Made by a program: the position numbers and the translations under genes. A stretch of DNA of 64,000 nucleotides from CAZUTO01 sp964623085 (GTDB taxonomy: Bacteria; Pseudomonadota; Gammaproteobacteria; Pseudomonadales; GM7GCV1). Below the pieces are notes generated by a model that saw only the letters and a list, made by a program, of their open reading frames with translations, was not told where the DNA came from and did no database searches. This document shows, in pieces, positions 34,364-43,550 of the stretch (position 1 is the first letter of the stretch; each line of letters starts with the position of its first letter). The DNA lies in NCBI GenBank assembly GCA_964623085.1, contig CAZUTO010000008.1:1-64000 (forward strand), read 5' to 3'.

Positions 34364-36547
34364 ATGAAGAATATATATAGCAAACTAATTTGCAGCGGAC
34401 TCACGACTATTACATTGAGCTTTTTGTCGCTATCGGCAAGCAATGTATTGGCATCGACACTGGAATCGATCTCTTTCGAACCAGGTGTTCAAGATAGTTT
34501 TCAAGTGAGAATTGGGCTTGATGACACCAGTGGTGTAGAGCCTGAGGTCTACGTTATTGACCAACCAGCGCGGATCGTTTTTGATCTGCCCGGTGTTGAG
34601 AACGGGGTCAGCCAAAGACAGTATCCACTCGCATTATCGAATGCCAGAGATGCTGTGTTACTTGGCACAGATGACCGTACTCGACTTGTCCTTAATCTGA
34701 ATAACTCGGCTACCTATGACTATTCAATCCAGGGTAATACTCTGGTGTTAGAGGTAGGTGGCTCAGGTGTCGCTGCTGCATCAGCCGCTGCGCCTGTATC
34801 GGAGGTGGCTAGCGCGAGCAGTGCGCCGGTGCCACGATCCAGCGGCCCCGTATTTGATAATGATTCAGAGTCTGGTTTGATTGACTTTGAATTCCGACGC
34901 GGTGATCAGGGTGAAGGTAATCTGATGCTCGAATTTGATACAGACCGTGTCAACGCCGATATCACGCAAAGCGGCAGTACCATCACGCTTCGTTTTTTCG
35001 ATTCGGATGTAGCTGCCCAAATTCAACGCGTGTTTGACGTACAAGATTTCGCGACACCTGTAGGTTCGGTGAGTGTCCGCCAGCTTGGTAACGAGGCGCG
35101 TGTAGAAATTAAAACGACCGAAGAGTACGACTATCTTGCTTATCAGGCGGATAGTTCCTACGTGGTCAGTGTAAAACCACTTACACAAGAAGAAGAAGCG
35201 CAGCGTGCACGTGAATTTGCTTACACCGGTGAGCGTCTCTCTCTTAACTTTCAGGATATTCCAGTCCGATCAGTTCTGCAGCTTATTGCCGACTTTACTG
35301 ATCTGAACCTTGTAGCCAGTGATACGGTGGCGGGGAATATTACTCTGCGTTTACAAAACGTTCCTTGGGATCAGGCACTAGACATTGTTTTGCGTACCAA
35401 GGGCTTAGATAAGCGCCAAGAAGGCAACATCCTTATGGTTGCACCACTTGCCGAGATTGCCGAAAGAGAGCGTCTTGAAGTAGAGGCAAACAAGCAGGCT
35501 GTAGAATTGGCACCTCTGGTGACAGAGTTTATTCGAGTCAGCTATGCGGATGCGCAAAATATTTTTGACTTATTGACTGCTAATGGTGCCGTCGCTCAAC
35601 AAAATGGCGGTGCTGGTGGCGGTGATCTAGGCGTTGAAAATCTAGTCTCAAATCGCGGTAGCGCTTTAGTTGATACGCGCACAAACACTATTATCCTCAC
35701 TGATACTGAGGAAAAAGTGGCTGCCTTTAGGCAAGTTGTAAAACGACTTGATATTGCGATTCCTCAGGTACTTATTGAGGCACGTATTGTTGCTGCGAAT
35801 ACAGATTTTCGACGAGAATTGGGATTCCGTTGGGGTAGCGCAGGCGCTAGGATAATTGAGAATGGCGATAACCTCGTTGAGTTTGCCGGATCTCGTGATT
35901 CATTTGTTGATGGAGGCCCCGCGGGTTTCTTTGCTGGCGCTGACCCACTTGATATAACTGATGCTTTGGCGGTGGATCTTGGGGTAGTTAATCCGACGTC
36001 GTCCTTTGCGGTATCGTTCTTAAGCAACTCGACCTTGATTGATTTAGAACTTTCTGCACTCGAAGATGAAGGTTATGGTGAAATCGTCTCGCAGCCTAAA
36101 ATCGTGACAGGTGACAAGCAGACAGCGGAAATTCGATCTGGTCAGGAGATTCCATTCTTGGAGGCGGCATCAAGTGGTGTTGCTACTATCAACTTTAGAG
36201 AAGCGGTACTTTCTCTAGAGGTGACTCCACAGATTACTCCGGATGGCCGAATTATTCTCGATCTGGTGGTGACTCAGGACTCTGTTGCTGATCTCGTATT
36301 TGGTGGCGAGCCGGTTATTGATATTAATGAACTACGCACTCAGGTGTTGGTAGACAATGGCGAAACCCTAGTGTTGGGTGGCATATTCCAGACTAATATC
36401 ATCAATGATGAAAGCAAGGTTCCTGTTCTAGGCGATATTCCAATACTTGGAAGAGCCTTTAAACATACCGTAGTGAATGAAGAAAAGCAGGAAGTGCTCT
36501 TCTTTATCACACCTAAAATTCTGGCAGAGAACTTGACAGCTAGATGA
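34364..36547 (+). CDS. pilQ: Type IV pilus secretin PilQ
   Basis: Outer-membrane secretin through which the pilus passes. The 727 residues begin with a signal peptide (to about 31), followed by two AMIN domains (about 35-130 and 165-275) that bind peptidoglycan, the STN domain (LSLNFQDIPVRSVLQLIADFTDLNLV), an N1 domain and the secretin barrel (about 480-725) with VSQPKIVTGDKQTAEIRSGQEIPF and the closing VPVLGDIPILGRAFK. It overlaps aroK by 4 nt. Confidence 0.96.
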   Translation: MKNIYSKLICSGLTTITLSFLSLSASNVLASTLESISFEPGVQDSFQVRIGLDDTSGVEPEVYVIDQPARIVFDLPGVENGVSQRQYPLALSNARDAVLLGTDDRTRLVLNLNNSATYDYSIQGNTLVLEVGGSGVAAASAAAPVSEVASASSAPVPRSSGPVFDNDSESGLIDFEFRRGDQGEGNLMLEFDTDRVNADITQSGSTITLRFFDSDVAAQIQRVFDVQDFATPVGSVSVRQLGNEARVEIKTTEEYDYLAYQADSSYVVSVKPLTQEEEAQRAREFAYTGERLSLNFQDIPVRSVLQLIADFTDLNLVASDTVAGNITLRLQNVPWDQALDIVLRTKGLDKRQEGNILMVAPLAEIAERERLEVEANKQAVELAPLVTEFIRVSYADAQNIFDLLTANGAVAQQNGGAGGGDLGVENLVSNRGSALVDTRTNTIILTDTEEKVAAFRQVVKRLDIAIPQVLIEARIVAANTDFRRELGFRWGSAGARIIENGDNLVEFAGSRDSFVDGGPAGFFAGADPLDITDALAVDLGVVNPTSSFAVSFLSNSTLIDLELSALEDEGYGEIVSQPKIVTGDKQTAEIRSGQEIPFLEAASSGVATINFREAVLSLEVTPQITPDGRIILDLVVTQDSVADLVFGGEPVIDINELRTQVLVDNGETLVLGGIFQTNIINDESKVPVLGDIPILGRAFKHTVVNEEKQEVLFFITPKILAENLTAR

Positions 36548-37068
36548 CCCTTGCTAACAGGCCCACCATTGTTTTGGTGGGTCCCATGGGAGCAGGGAAG
36601 AGTACCGTCGGTAGGCATTTAGCGGAACTGCTTCATTGGAACTTTCTTGACTCTGATAGAGAATTAGAAGCGCGCTGTGGTGCCGATATCCCTTGGATAT
36701 TCGACATTGAAGGTGAGAGCGGATTTAGACGCCGAGAGACACTCATCATTAAAGAACTGGTTGCTGAACCTCATACCGTATTAGCGACGGGAGGAGGCGC
36801 GATTCTTGCTGAAGAAAACCGAACTTTAATAAAATCTGCGGGCGTGGTGATTTATCTAACTGCACCGGTTGATGAGCTGTTTCAACGTGTGATTAAGGAT
36901 AAAACACGGCCGTTGTTGCAAGTAGAAAACCCACGCGAAACCTACGAACATATTTTTAACCAGCGTGATCCACTGTATCGTGAGGTGGCAAGGACAGTTA
37001 TCGTCACCGATAACTACTCCTCTCCCTTGACTGTTGCACAGTCTATTCTGGACCAGATTGATCGTTAA
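36544..37068 (+). CDS. aroK: Shikimate kinase
   Basis: ATP-dependent phosphorylation of shikimate in chorismate synthesis. The 174 residues have Walker A GPMGAGKSTVGR (about 12-23), the substrate-binding DSDRELEARCG, FRRRE and GGGAI motifs, and the lid with TRPLL. It is coupled to pilQ by an ATGA overlap, so pilus and aromatic genes share a transcript, as in Pseudomonas. Confidence 0.96.
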   Translation: MTLANRPTIVLVGPMGAGKSTVGRHLAELLHWNFLDSDRELEARCGADIPWIFDIEGESGFRRRETLIIKELVAEPHTVLATGGGAILAEENRTLIKSAGVVIYLTAPVDELFQRVIKDKTRPLLQVENPRETYEHIFNQRDPLYREVARTVIVTDNYSSPLTVAQSILDQIDR

Positions 37069-37164
37069 CGCTGTTTCATAGCTCCATTATAGCTCCATTC
37101 ATTCGTTCTCTTTGCATCTTGATTCCTTTGTCGCGTTAGAATGTCGTACATCTAGTTTAGGAGT

Positions 37165-38253
37165 ATGGCATTGGAACAGCTGCAGGTTGATTTAGGTGAT
37201 CGGTCCTATCCGATTCTGATTGCAAAGGGGCTTCTTGAAAATCAGGACTGGCGCGAATACATCTCTGGGAAGCAGGTTTTAGTCGTCAGCAATGAGACGG
37301 TTTCTCCCATTTACCTGAAGACACTATTAGGCTGCTTAGATGGGCTAGATGTGCAGGTGCAAATCCTCCCAGATGGTGAACAATACAAGCGGCTCGAATA
37401 TCTTTCGAAAATCTTTGATGCTTTGATTGAGCACAAGCAGAATCGCACCACTACGTTGATTGCGCTTGGCGGTGGTGTTATTGGCGATATTACCGGGTTT
37501 GCAGCGGCTTGCTATCAGCGTGGGGTCAATTTTATTCAAGTGCCGACAACGCTCCTAGCGCAAGTAGATTCTTCTGTTGGCGGTAAGACTGCAGTCAATC
37601 ATCCGCGAGGCAAGAACATGCTGGGCGCGTTTCATCAGCCTCAAGCCGTTTTGATTGACATTGAAACACTTGATACGTTGCCGGATCGGGAATATTCCGC
37701 GGGGATGGCCGAGGTCATCAAATACGGATTCATTGCCGATGCGCAGTTTTTAGATTGGTTAGAGCAGAATATGGACGCGCTTATGTCGCGTGACCAAGCA
37801 TGCCTAGTCCATGCGATCAAAGTATCTTGTATGACGAAGGCAAAAGTTGTCTCAGCCGACGAGAGGGAGCGAGGTATTCGTGCAATTCTGAATCTCGGGC
37901 ACACTTTCGGCCATGCTATAGAGGCCGCTCAGGATTACAAAGACTGGTTGCACGGCGAAGCGGTTGCAGCGGGGATGGTTTTTGCGGCCGAGTTTTCTCG
38001 CCATCTAGGATTAATTGGTGAATCAGACGTTCATCGTGCCGCTCGCTTAATTGAAAGAGCGGGTTTGCCGACCGTCGTTCCAGACAATGTTGGCACGGAT
38101 CTTTTTTTGGAGTTAATGGGCTTAGATAAGAAGGTTCAAGATGGGAAGTTGCGGCTTATTCTGTTGAAAAACCTGGGAGAGGCATTCGTTACGAGCGATT
38201 TTCCGATGGAAGATCTGAGAGAGCAAATCGCGAAAACACAGGCGGCAGGCTAA
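37165..38253 (+). CDS. aroB: 3-Dehydroquinate synthase
   Basis: NAD-dependent cyclisation of DAHP to dehydroquinate, second step of the shikimate pathway. The 362 residues show ALGGGVIGDITGFAAACYQRGV, PTTLLAQVDSSVGGKTAVNH, GMAEVIKYG and NLGHTFGHAIE with zinc-ligand Glu and His residues. It follows aroK after 96 nt. Its stop codon overlaps the cca stop on the other strand, leaving no room for a terminator between them. Confidence 0.97.
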   Translation: MALEQLQVDLGDRSYPILIAKGLLENQDWREYISGKQVLVVSNETVSPIYLKTLLGCLDGLDVQVQILPDGEQYKRLEYLSKIFDALIEHKQNRTTTLIALGGGVIGDITGFAAACYQRGVNFIQVPTTLLAQVDSSVGGKTAVNHPRGKNMLGAFHQPQAVLIDIETLDTLPDREYSAGMAEVIKYGFIADAQFLDWLEQNMDALMSRDQACLVHAIKVSCMTKAKVVSADERERGIRAILNLGHTFGHAIEAAQDYKDWLHGEAVAAGMVFAAEFSRHLGLIGESDVHRAARLIERAGLPTVVPDNVGTDLFLELMGLDKKVQDGKLRLILLKNLGEAFVTSDFPMEDLREQIAKTQAAG

Positions 38254-39530
38254 CAGGGTTTAGCCTTGGCAAATTGTTTCTCGTCAATATCGCTATACTG
38301 CTTTTTGATTGAAGCGAGTGTTTTGATGCGCGATTGCTTGATAGCTTGGCCAAGCTTCTCGCCTTCAAAGCCTTGTTTTTGCAGTTGAGCAATGTCTATA
38401 TCTGACGCTGCTTTTGCGCAGTCCAAGAGAAACTGAAATTGCGGATAACGCCGCTCCTCTAATCCCGTTCTGCCGCGCGCATCTGCTAGGCAGCAATTAA
38501 CAAAACCAGTTACGTAGCCGTTCGTTCTCCAAGCATCCAGATTGGAAAGTAATTTCTCGAGACTGGATGGTTTAAGTTCTAATGCCCGGTGGCAATGGAG
38601 GTGATAACGCGCAACCCGAACGGCTAATTTCCTGTAGTTGTTGGGAATATTAAGCCGGTCACATAAGCTTTCGGTTAGTTGAGCGCTTCTCTCCTCATGG
38701 CCATGATGGCTTGGTAGCAGTTCTTTGGGTGTCGTTGCTTTGCCCAAATCGTGGACGAGGGTCGCGAACCTCATTTGCTTGTCATCGGTTTGCTCGCAAA
38801 TTTGATCTAGCGCGAGCATCGTGTGTAAGCCTGTATCAATTTCTGGATGGTATTCCGGTCGCTGAGGTACCCCAAACAGCGCGTCGATTTCAGGGTAAAC
38901 TCGGTTGAGAGCACTGCATTCTCGAAGGGTTTCAAAAAACACCCTTGGATTTTTTGTGGCCAGTGCTTTTTCCGTCTCGCGCCATATCCTTTCTGCTGGC
39001 AGTGTGCTGAGTTCGTTCGATTGACTCATCTCAGTCATTAGGGCGAGGGTTTCTGTGGCAATAGTAAAACCAAGGTGATGAAACTGCGCCGCAAATCTCG
39101 CTACCCGCAAAACCCTCAAAGGGTCTTCTCGAAAGGCATTAGTGACGTGTCGCAACGTTTTATTGTGAATATCTGTAAGGCCATCATAAGGGTCGTGTAG
39201 CTTGCCTTCGGTATCTTCTGCGATTGAGTTGATAGTCAGATCCCGGCGAGAGAGATCTTCTTCCAGGCTCACTTCTTCACTACTGTTGATTTCGAAACCT
39301 AGGTGCCCAGGGCCGGTTTTGCGCTCAGTGCGTGCAAGGGCATATTCATCTTTAGTTTCGGGATGTAAAAAGACAGGGAAATCTTTGCCTACACATTTAA
39401 AGCCTAGATTTTCTATTTGGGTGACCGAGCAGCCCACCACTAGCCAATCGCGCTCATCTATATCTAAGCCGAGAAGTTTATTACGTACTGCTCCGCCTAC
39501 AAGGTAAACGTCACCTGGCAACTTGATCAT
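38250..39530 (-). CDS. cca: CCA tRNA nucleotidyltransferase
   Basis: Adds or repairs the 3' CCA of tRNA. The 426 residues align with E. coli Cca over the whole catalytic part: LVGGAVRNKLLG, the metal motif (here ERDW where E. coli has DRDW), RRDLTINSIAED, HDPYDGLTDI, EDPLRVLRVARFAAQF, and an HD domain (FATLVHDLGKATTP, HHGHEERSA). The Asp-to-Glu change in the first carboxylate keeps the charge and is visible directly. It converges on aroB with overlapping stops. Confidence 0.95.
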   Translation of the reverse strand: MIKLPGDVYLVGGAVRNKLLGLDIDERDWLVVGCSVTQIENLGFKCVGKDFPVFLHPETKDEYALARTERKTGPGHLGFEINSSEEVSLEEDLSRRDLTINSIAEDTEGKLHDPYDGLTDIHNKTLRHVTNAFREDPLRVLRVARFAAQFHHLGFTIATETLALMTEMSQSNELSTLPAERIWRETEKALATKNPRVFFETLRECSALNRVYPEIDALFGVPQRPEYHPEIDTGLHTMLALDQICEQTDDKQMRFATLVHDLGKATTPKELLPSHHGHEERSAQLTESLCDRLNIPNNYRKLAVRVARYHLHCHRALELKPSSLEKLLSNLDAWRTNGYVTGFVNCCLADARGRTGLEERRYPQFQFLLDCAKAASDIDIAQLQKQGFEGEKLGQAIKQSRIKTLASIKKQYSDIDEKQFAKAKPC

Positions 39531-39582
39531 TCGGCGATTGTACGCGTTTTTTCAATGAGATAGGTTTTCCGATAACAACGAA

Positions 39583-41061
39583 TCATTCAGATTTGGAGTG
39601 CCAAAAGGTGGCGTTACTGATGCCTAGTTTGTCGCTATCAAAACTAAATTTGTCAGTACCAGACCGACGCTGATACTCGTAGTCATTCAGTGCTTTTATT
39701 GCTGGCTTGGATATAAAAAAGATAATAATAATGCCTATTATATTGAGCCAAGCCATGATGCCGACACCCATATCACCCAGACCCCAAGCAATATCTGCTG
39801 TGCGAATTGAGCCATAAAAAGTCGCACCTATGAGCCCGATCTTCAATAACAAAATCATGCCAGGCAGTCGAATTGAGCGTTTTAAATAGACGACATTTGT
39901 CTCGGCAATGTAGTAGTACGCCAAAAGCGTTGTAAACGAGAAAAAGAACAGTGCGAAGGCGACGAATGGCTTCCCGGCGCCTGGGAATACCTGTTCTATC
40001 GCCAACTGCGTGTAAGCGGGGCTATTTGCGGCAATATCAGCACTAATGTTTTGTAGGATGAACGCGCCCTCAGCTCCATGTACGTTATAGGCGCCAGTGA
40101 TCAGAATCATAAAAGCAGTGGCAGTGCAGATAAACAATGTATCAATATAAACGGAGAATGCTTGGACTAAACCTTGTTGGGCGGGGTGGTCTACTTCTGC
40201 TGCTGCCGCTGCATGAGGCCCAGTACCTTGGCCGGCCTCATTCGAATAGACCCCTCGTTTTACACCCCAACCAATAGCAGCGCCAATGCCCGCCATTGGT
40301 GAAAATGCGTCGCTAACGATCAGACCAAGAATACGGGGAACTTCTTGAATGTTTATGGCGACGACTATGATAGCGATGACGATATAGGCCAGGGCCATAA
40401 AAGGGACAATGATTTGAGTGACATGAGCGATGCGTTTTACGCCACCAAAAATAATAAAGGCCAGCGCTGCTGAGACAAATAAGCCACTCACTATCTGTGT
40501 GGAGCTGGTCGTTCCCAGAAATGTGTCAATTGAGCTTCCTGGGCCGAACGCGAGTGCCGACGCATTGCCGATACTATTCGATTGCACGGTGGGTAGTAAT
40601 AGGCCGCAGGCAATGATGGTGGCAATGGCGAAGATCCACGCGTACCAGCGTTGCCCCATGGCTTTCTCGATATAAAATGCTGGTCCGCCACGGTATTCAC
40701 CGTCTTGTACTTCTTTGTATATCTGCCCCAAGGTTGCCTCAATATAACCGGTAGCAGCACCAAGGAAAGCGACCATCCACATCCAAAAGACGGCGCCCGG
40801 GCCGCCAAACCCAATTGCGGCGGCAACGCCCGCAATGTTGCCCGTTCCGACTCGCCCAGAAAGCGATACTGCCAGTGCCTGAAATGCCGAGATGCCTCGC
40901 TCGGAGCTTTTTCCGGAAAAAATAAGCCTCAGCATTTCACGGAATAGTCTGACTTGTACGAATCTAGTACGAATGGAGAAAAACAGCCCTGCCGCTAGAC
41001 AAAGATAAATGAGCGCTGGGCTCCAAATAATACCGTTAATGAAGTCGATGGACGCTTGCAT
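39583..41061 (-). CDS. Alanine/glycine:cation symporter (AGCS family)
   Basis: Sodium-coupled amino acid importer of the AGCS/DAACS-like family. The 492 residues have about eleven membrane segments and the family signature near the N-terminal third (GRVGTGNIAGVAAAIGFGGPGAVFWMW), then GVKRGVYSNEAGQGTGPHAAAAAEVDHPAQQG. The substrate is likely alanine or glycine by family. It stands alone, with 105 nt to its downstream neighbour on the same strand. Confidence 0.94.
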   Translation of the reverse strand: MQASIDFINGIIWSPALIYLCLAAGLFFSIRTRFVQVRLFREMLRLIFSGKSSERGISAFQALAVSLSGRVGTGNIAGVAAAIGFGGPGAVFWMWMVAFLGAATGYIEATLGQIYKEVQDGEYRGGPAFYIEKAMGQRWYAWIFAIATIIACGLLLPTVQSNSIGNASALAFGPGSSIDTFLGTTSSTQIVSGLFVSAALAFIIFGGVKRIAHVTQIIVPFMALAYIVIAIIVVAINIQEVPRILGLIVSDAFSPMAGIGAAIGWGVKRGVYSNEAGQGTGPHAAAAAEVDHPAQQGLVQAFSVYIDTLFICTATAFMILITGAYNVHGAEGAFILQNISADIAANSPAYTQLAIEQVFPGAGKPFVAFALFFFSFTTLLAYYYIAETNVVYLKRSIRLPGMILLLKIGLIGATFYGSIRTADIAWGLGDMGVGIMAWLNIIGIIIIFFISKPAIKALNDYEYQRRSGTDKFSFDSDKLGISNATFWHSKSE

Positions 41062-41166
41062 ATGCTGTTTTAGGATAGCTCTTATATTAAAGGTATGAGA
41101 TTAACTAAGTATAGGAAGCAGTGTGAAAAAGCGCTATCGCTAATAACATTATCGTTAATGTCGAGG

Positions 41167-41970
41167 CTAATTTTTTCTGAATGGCTGCATAAGCAGAGCG
41201 GAGAATCTTTTTTCCTCTGAGGACCGAAACTCAGTGAGCCCAATGGCCATTTCCTTCGGGTTTTCTGCACTATCTTTAAGATAGCTAGAAAATAGACGGT
41301 CCCAGCAAGAAAGGCAGTTACCGTAGTTCGAGTTGGTTTCATTGGGCCGCGTCGAGTGGTGCACTCTGTGCATGCTGGGTGTCACAAAAACAGCCCGCAC
41401 CGCAGGTTCAACGCTTTTAGGTAGTGCGAAGTTTGCGTGGTTAAAAAGCGCAAAGAAATTAAGTACGATTTCATAAAGGATGATGGTTGCGGGTGAAAGC
41501 CCCAGTGCGACGACGGCGAGCGCTTTTAGTGCATAGGAAAGCAATATCTCGAAGGGATGAAATCTGCCCGCTGTGGTGACATCAAATTCTGTATCTGTGT
41601 GATGCAGGCGATGTACACGCCATAGTATCGGTATTAAGTGAAATATTCGGTGTTGCCAATAGATCATCAGGTCTAGCAGGATTAGTGACAGAATAACTTC
41701 AAAACCAAGTAGTCCAGAAAATTGATTGAATAAGCCAAGGTTGTTTGCCTCAGCTTGTAGGGCAATCGCGGCCAGAGATAAAGGGATCAGTAGCTTTAAT
41801 AAAATGCTGTTTCCAAACACGAAGGCAATGTTTCGGCTCCATCTTGGGACTCTGTCGGAAGTGTTTAAGGCGCGAAAAGGAACGAGTAGCCCCAATATGA
41901 AAAACAACAGGTAACCCGTTACAAAGCTGGCTAGCCTGAAGCTGTTTTCATTCTCTAATATCCAGTTCAT
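41167..41970 (-). CDS. Fatty acid hydroxylase / sterol desaturase family protein
   Basis: Integral membrane di-iron oxygenase with the three His boxes of the family: HRIFH (about 107), HRLHHTD and HRVHHS. The 267 residues have four to five membrane segments. Bacterial members act on carotenoids, sterol-like or long-chain lipids; this sequence does not tell which. Single gene upstream of the AGCS symporter, divergent from the RND operon. Confidence 0.9.
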   Translation of the reverse strand: MNWILENENSFRLASFVTGYLLFFILGLLVPFRALNTSDRVPRWSRNIAFVFGNSILLKLLIPLSLAAIALQAEANNLGLFNQFSGLLGFEVILSLILLDLMIYWQHRIFHLIPILWRVHRLHHTDTEFDVTTAGRFHPFEILLSYALKALAVVALGLSPATIILYEIVLNFFALFNHANFALPKSVEPAVRAVFVTPSMHRVHHSTRPNETNSNYGNCLSCWDRLFSSYLKDSAENPKEMAIGLTEFRSSEEKRFSALLMQPFRKN

Positions 41971-42160
41971 AGCGTGATCTTAGACGTTTTTATCCTCACC
42001 AGTGCGGGTAGGCTCTGTATACTTGCCGACTTTTTCAGTGATGGGCCGGTTATTTCTCGACAATAGGCTGTTTGCGCGTGATTTTACTGAATATTTCCGA
42101 CTGTAATGTAATCAACAGTTTAGTAATGCCTCAATAGGTATCCGCTACAATAGATGCGTA

Positions 42161-43474
42161 ATGAACAATAGATACGAACAGTCTGACATATCGGCTGAAA
42201 AAACTAAGGTTGGATCCGCCCTAGGAAGAGTGGATCGTCGGCTATGGCCGTTGATTATTCTCTTGGTAACAGCGCTAGTGCTTGTGTTGTTGTATGGCAC
42301 GCGTCCAAGGGCTGATCGAGATTGGGTTGAAACCGCGCCAGCCATAATTGTTGATGTGCTCGATATTCATCCTATCGATTACCAGATGAGTGTTGAAAGC
42401 TACGGAACTGTGCAACCTCAGACGCAAAGTTTCTTGGTTGCACAAGTTGGCGGTCTTGTCACTTCCATCGGGGACAATTTTCGTGATGGGGCTTTTATCA
42501 GCCAAGGCGATGTTCTACTTAACATTGATCAGCGAGACTATGTCGCTGATGTTCGTATTTCGGAGGCGAGTTTAGCCGATGCGGTGCAACGGCATGCTGA
42601 AGAGTTAGCGTTATCGGAGCAGGCACTAGTCGATTGGGAGCGCTTGGATTTAGAAGGAGAGCCCAATGACCTTGTTCGCCGTGTGCCGCAGTTGGAAGCA
42701 GCGCGTGCTCGCTTGGCCTCCGCGGAAGCTGCGCTTGCTAAGGCAAAGTTGAATTTAGAGCGAACCAAAATCGTTGCGCCGTTTGATGGCAGGCTGATTA
42801 ATAGCTTCGTTGATATTGGTCAGGTCGTTAGCAATAACAGTCAATTGGCAGAAGTTTACGCGACAGATTATGTAGAGGTGCGTCTCCCGCTAAAGGATAC
42901 GGATATACCCTTTGTAGATTTGCCAGAAACCTCTCGTGAAGAATCAGAGCCGGGGGTTCAGCCGGATGTTACGTTTTTTTCTGGTTTTGGTAATGGCGAT
43001 CGATGGCACGGAAAGATTGTGCGCGTGGAAAGTACAATCGATGCGGCTTCTAGACAGCTGCATGTCGTCGCGCAGATTGACAACCCCTTCGCCAGCAAGC
43101 AAACAACCGCTATTAAAATTGGTCAATATGTCACCGCAGAAATTGAGGGGCGAACGCTGCAGGATGTGATTGTTGTTCCGAGTGAAGCTATCTATCAGAA
43201 CAGTTTCGTCTATGTGGCCGAAGAAGATACATTACAACGCCGCGACATAGAAATCCGTTGGCAAAGTGGCTCGGAGTCAATCATCGCTTCAGGGATAGAG
43301 TTTGGAGATCGGGTCGTGACAACGCCACTTGGCCAAGTAACCTCGGGTACCAGAATCGCGGTAGCAGGTGAATTAACCGATGAAGCTGGAGAGTTCTCCG
43401 GTTCGCGCGAGTTTGGTAGTGATTCAGAGTCGGAGAGCCGAGCTCGGTCAGATCAAGCCGATGAGAGTGGATAG
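42161..43474 (+). CDS. RND efflux periplasmic adaptor (membrane fusion protein)
   Basis: Adaptor that couples the RND pump to an outer-membrane channel. The 437 residues have a cytoplasmic N-terminus, one membrane anchor (about 30-46), a split lipoyl domain (YGTVQPQTQSFLVAQVGG ... TKIVAPFDGRLINSFVDIGQ), a coiled-coil hairpin (about 120-205), a beta-barrel and a membrane-proximal domain. The tail (about 410-437) is Ser/Glu/Asp-rich. A 76-nt gap separates it from the pump gene. No channel or regulator gene adjoins. Confidence 0.94.
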   Translation: MNNRYEQSDISAEKTKVGSALGRVDRRLWPLIILLVTALVLVLLYGTRPRADRDWVETAPAIIVDVLDIHPIDYQMSVESYGTVQPQTQSFLVAQVGGLVTSIGDNFRDGAFISQGDVLLNIDQRDYVADVRISEASLADAVQRHAEELALSEQALVDWERLDLEGEPNDLVRRVPQLEAARARLASAEAALAKAKLNLERTKIVAPFDGRLINSFVDIGQVVSNNSQLAEVYATDYVEVRLPLKDTDIPFVDLPETSREESEPGVQPDVTFFSGFGNGDRWHGKIVRVESTIDAASRQLHVVAQIDNPFASKQTTAIKIGQYVTAEIEGRTLQDVIVVPSEAIYQNSFVYVAEEDTLQRRDIEIRWQSGSESIIASGIEFGDRVVTTPLGQVTSGTRIAVAGELTDEAGEFSGSREFGSDSESESRARSDQADESG

Positions 43475-43550
43475 TCTATTCGACTGCTTTAACGGCTGAT
43501 GCAAAGATTAGTGAAACGCAAAAGCGATATAACATAAATAGGTACCAAGA

